Assembly: GCA_037447655.1 (NCBI GenBank)
Contig: JBBHKE010002896.1
Span: 64,001 to 117,732 of the forward strand
Length of the DNA: 53,732 nucleotides
Direction of reading: 5' to 3'
Origin: Zygnema cylindricum
Lineage: Eukaryota; Streptophyta; Zygnematophyceae; Zygnematales; Zygnemataceae
The notes beneath the pieces are model-generated. The model made no database searches and was not told the origin of the DNA. It saw only the letters and a program-made list of their open reading frames with translations. The stretch's first letter is position 1. Every line of letters begins with the position of its first letter. Both the position numbers and the translations under genes were made by a program. Below, piece by piece: positions 45,601 through 53,732 of this stretch.

Positions 45601-48600
45601 TTCTTGTTATCGCTAACTGTTTGTGTAATTTAGGTAACAATTCTTGTTATCGCTAACAATTTGTGTAATTTAGGCAACAATTGTTGTTATCGCTAAAAAT
45701 TTGTGTAATTTATGTAACAATTTGGTTTTCACTAACTATTTGAGAAATTTAGGCAACAATTCTTATTATCGCTAACTGTTTGTGTAATTTAGGTGATTAT
45801 TTGTGTTATCTCTAATTGTTTGTGTAATTTAGATAACAATTCTTGTTATCGCTAACTGTTTGTGTAAAATAGGTTTCAATTTTTGTTATCGCTAACAATT
45901 TGTGTAATTTAGGTAACAATTTTTGTTTTCACTAACTTTTTGTGTAATTTAGGCAACAATTGTTGTTATCGCTAACTATTTGTGTAATTTAGGCAACAAT
46001 TCTTGTTATCGCTAACTATTTGTGTAATTTAGGTTACAATTCTTGTTATCGCTAACAGTTTGTGTAATTTAGGCGACAATTTGTGTTATCGCTAACTGTT
46101 TGTGTAATTTAGGTAACAATTATTGTTATCGCTAACTGTTTGTGTAATTGAGGTTACAATTCTTGTTATCCCTAACAGTTTGTGTAATTGAGGTGACAAT
46201 ATGTGTTATCGCTTATGTTTTGTGTAATTTAGGTAACAATTCTTGTTATCGCTAACAGTTTGTGTAATTTAGGTGACAATTTGTGTTATCGCTAACTGTT
46301 TGTGTAATTTAGGTAACAATTATTGTTATCGCTAATAGTTTGTGTAATTTAGGTTACAATTCTTGTTATCCCTAACAGTTTGTGTAATTGAGGTGACAAT
46401 ATGTGTTATCGCTAACGTTTTGTGTAATTTAGGTAACAATTCTTGTTATCGCTAACAGTTTGTGTAATTAGGTGACAATATGTGTTATCGCTAATTGTTT
46501 TTCTAATTTAGATAACAATTCTTTTGATCGCTAACTATTTGTGTAATTTAGGTAATAATTCTTGTTAATGCTAACAATTTGTGTAATTTAGGTTACAATT
46601 ATTGTTATCGCTAACAGTTTCTGTTATTTAGTTAATAATTCTTGTTAATGCTAACAATTTGTGTTATTAAGGTTACAATTCTTGTTATAGCTAACAGTTT
46701 TTGTAATTTAGGTGACAATTCTTGTTAATGCTAACAATTTTTGTAATTTAGGAAACAATTCTTGTTATAGCTAACTGTTTGTGTAATTAAGGAGATACTT
46801 TTTGTTAATGCTAACAATTTGTGTAATTTAGGTTACAATTCTTGTTATCGCTAAAAGTTTGTGTTATTTAGTTAATGTTTCTTGTTATAGCTAACAGTTT
46901 GTGTAATTTAGGTGACAATTCTTTTTATCGCTAACAGTTTTTGTAATTTAGGTGACAATTTGTGTTATCGCTAACTCTTTGTGTAATTTATGTATCAATT
47001 CTTGTTATCGTTAACAATTTGTGTAATTAAGGTTACAATTCTTGTTATCGCTAACAGTTTGTGTAATTTGGGTAACAATTCTCGTTATCGCTAACTGTTT
47101 GTGTACTCTAGGTAACAATTCTTGTTATCGCTAACTGTTTGTGTAATTTAGGTAACAATTCTTGTTATCGCTAACAATTTTTGTAATTTAGGCAACAATT
47201 CTTGTTATCGCTAAAAATTTGTGTAATTTATGTAACAATTTGGTTTTCACTAACTGTTTGTGTAATTTAGGCAACAATTTTTGTTATTGCTAACTGTTTC
47301 TGTAATTTAGGTGATTATTTGTGTTATCCCTAACTGTTTCTGTAATTTAGGTAGCAATTCTTGTTATCGCTAACTGTTAGTGTAATTTAGGTAACAATTC
47401 TTGTTAATGCTAACAATTTGTGTAATTAGGTTACAATTCTTGTTATCGCTAACAGTTTGTGTAATTTGGGTAACAATTCTCGTTATCGCTAACTTTTTGT
47501 TAATTTAGGTAACAATTCTTGTTAATGCTAACAATTTGTGTAATTTGGGTTACAATTCTTGTTATCGCTAACTGTTTGTGTAATTTAGGTAACAATTCTT
47601 GTTAATGCTAACAATTTGTGTAATTTAGGTAACAATTTTTGTTATCGCTAACAGTTTGTGTAATTTAGGTTACAATTCTTGTTATCGTTAACTGTTTGTG
47701 TAATAAAGGTGACAATATGTGTTATCGCTTACTGTTTGTGTAATTTGGGTAACAATTCTTGTTACCACTAACAGTTCGTGTAATTTAGGTAACAATTCTT
47801 GTTATCGCTAACAATTTGGGTAATTTAGGTAACATTTCTTTTTATCGCTAGCAGTTTTTGTAATTTAGTTAACAATTCTTGTTAATGCTAACAATTTGTG
47901 TAATTAGGTTACAATTCTTGTTATCACTAACAGTTTGTGTAATTTAGGTGATAATTTGTGTTATGCTAACTGTTTGTGTAATTTAGGTAACAATTCTTGT
48001 TATCGCTAACTGTTAGTGTAATTTAGGTAACAATTCTTGTTATCCCTAACTGTTTTTGTAATTTAGGTTAAAATTCTTGTTATCGCTAACCGTTTGTGTA
48101 ATTTAGGGTACAATTCTTGTTATCGCTAACAATTTGTGTTATTTAGGTAACAATTCTTGTTAATGCTAAAAATTTGTGTAATTTATGTAACAATTTGGTT
48201 TTCACTAACTGTTTGTGTAATTTAGGCAACAATTTTTGTTATTGCTAACTGTTTGTGTAATTTAGTTGATAATTTGTGTTATCGCTAACTATTTGTGTAA
48301 TTTAGGTAACAATTTTTGTTATCGCTAACTGTTAGTATAATTTAGGTAACAATTCTTGTTATCGCTAACGGTTTGTGTAAATTAGGTAACAATTATTGTT
48401 ATCGCTAACAGTTTGTGTAATTTAGGTAACAATTCTTGTTAATGCTAACAATTTGTGTAATTAGGTTACAATTTTTGTTATCGCTAACTAATTCTATAAT
48501 TTAGGTGATAATTTGTGTTATCCGTAACTGTTTTTGTAATTTAGGTAACAATTCTTGATATCGCTAACTCTTTTTGTAATTTAGGTAACAATTCTTGTTA

Positions 48601-49482
48601 TCGGTAACACTTTGTGTAATTTAGGTTATAATTTTTGTTATCGCTAACAGTTTGTGTAATTTAGGTGACAATATGTGTTATCCCTAACTGTTTGTGTAAT
48701 TTAGGTATCAATTGATGTTATCGCTAACTGTTTGTGTAATTTAGGTAACAATTCTTGTTATCGCTAACTATTTGTGTAATATAGGTAACAATTCTTGTTA
48801 TCGCTAACAATTTGTGTAATTTAGGTAACAATTCTTTTTATTGCTGACAGTTTTTGTAATTTAGGTAACAATTCTTGTTAATGCTAACAATTTGTGAAAT
48901 TTGGGTTACAATTCTTGTTATCGCTAACTGTTTGTGTAATTTAGGTAACAATTCTTGTTAATGCTAACAATATGTGTAATTTAGGTTACTATTCTTATTA
49001 TCGCTAACAATTTGTGTAATTTAGGTGACAATTTGTGTTATTTCTAACTGTTTGTGTAATTTAGTTAACAATTATTGTGATCGCTAAGTCTTTGTGTCAT
49101 TTAGGTAACAATTCTTGTTATCGCTAATAGTTTGTGTAATTTAGGTTACAATTCTTATTATGGCGAACTGTTTCTGTAATTAAGGTGACAAGATGTGTTA
49201 TCACTAACTGTTTGTGTAATTTAGGTAACAATTCTTGTTATCGCTAACTGTTTGTGGAATTTGGTTACAATTCTTGTTACCGCTAACAGTTTGTGTAATT
49301 TAGGTGATAATTTGTGTTATCGCTAACTGTTTGTGTAATTTAGGTAACAATTCTTGTTATCGCTAACTGTTAGTGTAATTTAGGTAACAATTTTTGTTAA
49401 TGCTAACAATTTGTGTAATTAGGTTACAATTCTTGTTATCGCTAACAGTTTCTGTAGTTTAGGTGATAATTTGTGTTATCCC
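42654..49482. repeat. Satellite array, type B, 40-bp unit, about 170 units
   Basis: Units carry GTTATCGCTAAC (palindrome broken at one position compared with type A), TGTTTGTGTAATTTAGG and TAACAATTCTT. A linked variant TTAATGCTAACAATTTG recurs, at 80-bp spacing around 43091-43340. A segment of at least 1.3 kb (about 42690-44030) is repeated 3473 bp on (46163-47503). The array ends at 49482 in mid-unit, where an LTR-B begins. Confidence 0.97.
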
Positions 49483-50276
49483 TGTTGTCTTTTGGAAAGC
49501 TTTCAGTCTCAGAGCAGCGCAACAGCGCAGCAACTATACAGTTGCTATACAGCAGAGCAGGTGCTATACGGAAGAGCAGCACAGCTGCTATACAGCAGAG
49601 CAGCTGCTATACAGCAGAGCAGCGGAGCTGCAGAGCAGCGTAGCTGCAGAGCAGCGCAGCAGCGAAGCTGCAATACAGACAAGACAACGCAACCACGATT
49701 ATATTTGATATGGTCCGTACGGTCAACGCAGCGTCTGATATTCTTAAAGTGATTCTGTACTGATAGAGCAACTGTGATAGATACGATTCTAGTAAACTTA
49801 GTGGGTAACTCAGTGGAAACTTACTGGGTAACTTAGTGGTAGCTTAGTGATAGCTCAGTGGTAGCTTAGCGATAGCTCAATGGTAGCTTGACAGATTAGT
49901 GGTAGCTTGGTGGTTTGATGTACCTCTCAAGTACAATGGTGTTGCCAGTTCAACACAAGTATAAGACTTAGGACTCATAGCATATTATGTATCCAGACTT
50001 CCAAGTAGTAAAACTGCAGACAGTTTTTGGGAAACTTCTGAGTATTATATCTTGAGTGTTGTCGAGTCAGTTGTGCTATAACTTTGGGAGTTATTATTGT
50101 TTATGCTACTCTATATTCTGATAGAGTTTTGAGAGGCTTGGATGCTTGTATAAGAATTGGTGAGCACTTAAGAACAGTTGTTTGGTAGGATTCTTGATAG
50201 CTTTCTGAGAGTGTATCATGTCTACTTCTACTACTACTGCTGCCCCTCCACCTGCACCGGTGGTTGTAGAACAACA
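49483..50276 (+). repeat. 5' LTR of element 3 (LTR-B, 794 bp)
   Basis: Starts TGTTGTCTTTTGG and ends GAACAACA. U3 (49505-49680) is made of degenerate tandem words GCTATACAGCAGAGCA and GCTGCAGAGCAGC. A second short repeat zone at 49800-49915 (GTAGCTTAGTGG, TAGCTCAGTGG) has a counterpart at 40090-40130. The gag ATG (50218) is inside the LTR. Confidence 0.8.
49505..49680. repeat. GC-rich tandem repeats in U3 of LTR-B
   Basis: Degenerate units of about 20-25 bp built from CAGAGCAGC and GCTATACAG. Translates as Ser/Ala-rich frames that are not genes. Confidence 0.8.
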
Positions 50277-53200
50277 GGTTATGGGCCTCTCATCAAGAAT
50301 TCCTATCTTTTCCGGGGATAAGTATGTTTACTGGGCGGATATGGTGGAAACACATTTTGAAAGTGTCAATCTTTGGGATATCTTGGATGGTTCGCTGGAT
50401 GAATCTGATCCGTCATGGTCTAAGAAAAATACGCAAGCCCATTCTATTCTGAAATTTTGTATATCTGAGGACTTAGGTATGTCTCGGATAAAGATGAAAA
50501 AAGCAATTGATATCTGGAAATCTCTTAAAAGTGATTATGAAAAGGCCAATGTTTAGGAAGAACTTCTATTGGCTGAGAAAATTTGGGACTATAAGTACAC
50601 TGGCGGTACAATGGCTAAATATTCTAACAAATTTCGTATCTTTGTAGATGCACATGCTTGTGCAGGTGGGGTGTTTCCTCTTTTTCAGCAGGCGGCATTG
50701 CTCATGAGGGGTCTCCCTCGTAGTATGAAAGGAGCATCTGACATGCTCAAACAAAAAGATAAAGCTAGCTGGACTTTACAGTTAGCCATCAATATTTTAC
50801 TAGAGGAGGAAGCTACATCTAATATTCTCAATGTTGAGCAAGTAGAGGCTTTTAATTCAGACTTTGAGAGAAAAGGACAGTTTCATCAGCAAAGGAATCA
50901 GTTTAATCAGTTCAGACAGTTTAATCAAGGTGGAAATAGACAATCCAACAATGCATGCTTTTATTGTAGTGAGAGAGGTCATGGATACAAATTTTGTCCT
51001 AAGCTTAAAAAAGCTAACGATACAGGTTTATACCGGCCGGGATGGCAACAAAGCCGGTTTTACAAAGGTTTCACGGGGACTACATCTCGTGGAAATGCAT
51101 TATTTTCGGCTTCTTCGTCTCTCCAAGACGAGACTTTGACGGTTTCTACGGAGGACGATACGGATCTCTTCGCTATTGCGGCTGCAATGGAGGGCGCAAA
51201 GGACCCCGGATGGATAATGGATACAGGAGCGTCAGCCCACATGTGCTGGAACAAGGCCATCTTCAAAAATCTGAAAGCAACGCCGGAGAAAAATATTTAT
51301 TATACTTGTGGAATGAGTGTCCAAACTCGTGCTGTGGGTGATGTGTCCTTACTAGTTGATGTAGAAGGAAAAGCAGTTGAAAGGACTCTTCAGAATGTCT
51401 TATTTGTGCCTGACTTTAAGAAAAATCTGTTTTCTACGTCGTTGGTTGAGAGTAAAGTCTTTGAGGTTAGTTTGAAAAACGGTCGGCAGGTTGTTAGCAA
51501 AAACGGCAAGGTTGCAGTTACAAGTACTAGAGATAGTAACAAGATGTATCACATGGATATGGCTAATACAGAGGAAAATGATGTTTTGTACTCCGGTGTT
51601 TTGCACTCAGATGAGTTATGGCATAAAAGATTAGGCCATGTAAACTATGATAGTTTGAAGAAAATGGTCCTTGCTAGAAAAATAGAGGGTGTATCACTCA
51701 CAGATGAGCCGGTCAAAACTTTTGATGGTTGCGCTTTAGGAAAAATCCACCGATTACCATTTCCTAAGGAGTCAGAGCATCGGTCAACGAAAATGCTGCA
51801 ACAAATTCATTCGGATATTTTTGGTCCTGCGAAGGTTACATCAGCCGGGGGGATGAAATACATGGGCACCTTCACAGATGATTTTTCAAGGTTTACAAAA
51901 GTTTACTTCATGAAGGAAAAGAGTGAAGTGTTTGGTCACTTCAAACACTATAAAGCATGGGTTGAAAAACTTCATAATTTACCTATTTTGCAGCTCAGAT
52001 CGGACAATGGCGGTGAATATACATCGAAATAATTTGAAACCTTTTTACTCGAAGAAGGTATCAGTCTTCTATTGACTGTTCCGTATTCACCGGAACAAAA
52101 TGGGGTGTCTGAAAGACTAAATAGAAATCTCACAGAAAGCTCCAGGTCGATGCTCGCAGATAAGAATGTGGATCTGAAATTCTAGGCTGAGGCTCTAAAT
52201 TGTGCAGTTTATATTAAAAATAGGATAGGATCCAGATCGGTAGACACTACTCCTTACGAGATTTGGACAGGTATCAAACCAGATAATAGCCATTTTAAAG
52301 TCTTTGGTAGTCAATGCTTTATATTGGATACGTCCACAGGTAGATGGAAAATGGAACCAAAGGGACTACCGGGCATTTTGTTAGGATATGACAATCACTC
52401 CAAAGGTTATCGAGTCTTTGTGTTTAAGAGGCAGAAAATAATTGTAGCACGGAATATTATTGTAAAGGATAAGCTTGACTCCGTAGATTTATTTAAAATG
52501 ACAGAGCAGCAAAAGCAGCAAAAGGTACAAGAACATGTCATTTTAGATTGCATGCAAGAAATTGTCCCGCATATGCATCATTCTCCGGTGGTGACTTCGG
52601 AGTCCGCCTCTCTCCAAGTTCCTCCAAAAGTTCAGTTCCAACCAGACCAACAGCGATCAATACACACGGATCGCAACCAGCGCAATCAGCGCAATGCGCG
52701 ACATCCGACGATCTCAGCTTCAGAATTTCCGGGGGGGAAAAGATCCAACAGTCGCCTGCAAGCAAGTTCTCACTTTGCCCACTCAGCAACCTCAGGGGAG
52801 CCTTTGACCATTCAGGAGGCCTTCTCATCACCAGAACGGAATCACAGGATCGAGGCAGCAAACGACGAAATGAAGTCCATCATGGAGGCTCAAACATGGG
52901 AGCTGGTGGACCTTCCTCCGGATCGAAAAGCAATCGGCAGCAAATGGGTATTCAAGGTGAAGTTAAACCCGATAGCACCATTGAACGTTATAAGGCCAGA
53001 CTTGTGGCAAAAGGGTATAATCAAAAGGAAGGAATCGATTTTGAAGAAACATTTTCTCCAGTTGTAAGATTTCCAACAATTAGGATTTTGCTGTCCCTAG
53101 CTGCTATAGAAGATATGGAAATACATCAAATGGATGTAAAGACAGCCTTTTTGCATGGAGAACTAGAAGAGACCATTTACATGCAGCAGCCTGAAAAGTA

Positions 53201-53732
53201 TGCAGAACCAGGAAAAGAGCACTTAGTATGCAAGTTGCTAAAATCTTTGTACGGCCTAAAACAGGCCCCCAGACAGTGGAATCTTAAGCTTGATGAATTC
53301 TTGACTAGCCTAGGATTTCACAGGATAAGTTCTGATCACTCTGTCTATGTTCTGAAAGGTGAAAATGGGATAATGTATATAGCGGTGTATGTAGATGATT
53401 TACTATTAATTAGCAAATCAATGGCTGAAATTAACAAAATCAAAACTGCTCTAAACTCACGGTTCAAGATAAAAGACCTCGGTGAGGCAAAATATATTTT
53501 GGGTATTCAGGTAGAGAGGGACAGAAATGAGAAACTAATAAAATTGACTCAAAAGGAGGCTATTGGAAACATGTTAGATGAGTACGGAATGCGGGGGGCA
53601 AAGGGATGTCTAACTCCAATGGAGGTTCGGTAGAAGTTAGAGCGAGAAAAGACAAAACCAGGTGTCATTGTTAGCGAGTATTTAGAATCTGGGGAGAATG
53701 ATTATATGACACAAATACCTTACAGACAGATA
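50218..53732 (+). pseudogene. Copia gag-pol of element 3 (gag, protease, integrase, RT), partial
   Basis: Gag starts at the LTR-internal ATG and has a Gln/Asn-rich stretch before an intact CCHC knuckle CFYCSERGHGYKFC (50956-50997). Protease keeps its active site (MDTGASAHMC, about 51217). Integrase has WHKRLGHVNY near 51618; the first zinc Cys is Phe (FDGCALGK). The three catalytic acids are present (HSDIFG, RSDNGG, NGVSE). RT has MDVKTAFLHGE and YVDD (53388-53399), then GEAKYILGIQVE. Lesions: TAG 50554 (Gln site), TAA 52030 (Gln site), TAG 52183 (Trp site), one-base loss near 52970, TAG 53631. Five lesions in 3.5 kb of otherwise well kept domains suggest a moderately young dead copy. RNase H lies beyond the window. 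Confidence 0.92.
50277..50288 (+). other. Primer-binding site of element 3
   Basis: GGTTATGGGCCT, 11 of 12 complementary to the anticodon arm of initiator tRNA-Met, directly after the LTR. Confidence 0.7.

Larger units (their letters stand above)
49483..53732 (+). mobile_element. Copia element 3 with LTR-B, inserted in satellite, runs off the window
   Basis: 5' LTR 49483-50276, primer-binding site 50277, gag-pol to the window end. Left flank is satellite (ATCCC at 49478-49482 as candidate target duplicate). RNase H and 3' LTR are outside. Confidence 0.9.

Noticed and set aside
49463-49752. Overlapping frames with Ala/Ser/Gln repeats
   Set aside because: They are translations of the U3 tandem repeats of LTR-B.
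50554-52185. Reassigned stop codons (TAA/TAG as Gln, as in some green algae)
   Set aside because: Stops also fall on Trp sites and are mixed with frameshifts, and the SWAP-like exon needs no recoding. Decay explains them better.

Overview
The window looks like heterochromatin, probably pericentromeric or otherwise gene-poor, from a land plant or close streptophyte relative. The clues are one recognisable host-gene exon with a plant-style 5' leader (TTAGGGTT motif), several degenerate Ty1/copia retrotransposons of plant type with G-box LTRs, and about 20 kb (roughly 38% of the window) of one AT-rich satellite with a 40-bp period. I cannot place the species. Three 10-N gaps (12493-12502, 22880-22889, 42644-42653) all lie at transposon/satellite borders, so order across them is a scaffolding claim.

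Layout: 1-1395 holds the first coding exon (minus strand) of a SWAP/DRY_EERY splicing regulator and the start of its intron. 1580-2965 is a long inverted-repeat element in its upstream region. 3046-7106 is copia element 1 (plus): a 5' LTR itself split by a 964-bp insertion with 8-bp inverted ends, then a decayed gag-pol. 7107-12492 is copia element 2 (minus), inserted in the integrase of element 1; its 3' LTR, polypurine tract, RNase H, RT, integrase, protease and gag can be read backwards up to the first gap. 12503-13159 is the end of a second LTR type (LTR-B). 13160-22879 is satellite type A. 22890-29921 is an unclassified gag-only, LARD-like element on minus, hit by a solo LTR. 29922-33552 is satellite (a short type B block, then type A). 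33553-42643 is a mosaic of LTR-B and LTR-A pieces with internal truncations, a perfect 127-bp inverted LTR repeat and another solo LTR. 42654-49482 is satellite type B. 49483-53732 is a copia element with LTR-B, gag and most of pol, cut by the window end.

No autonomous element is intact: every gag-pol carries stops and frameshifts, many at Trp or Gln codons as expected from C-to-T decay of methylated DNA. Parts that stand out: the type A satellite unit carries a 12-14 bp perfect palindrome; the copia primer-binding sites match the anticodon arm rather than the 3' end of initiator tRNA-Met; gag reading frames open inside the LTR; and all five LTR-A copies examined carry an antisense tRNA-like module with A- and B-box-like sequences in the same U3 position.
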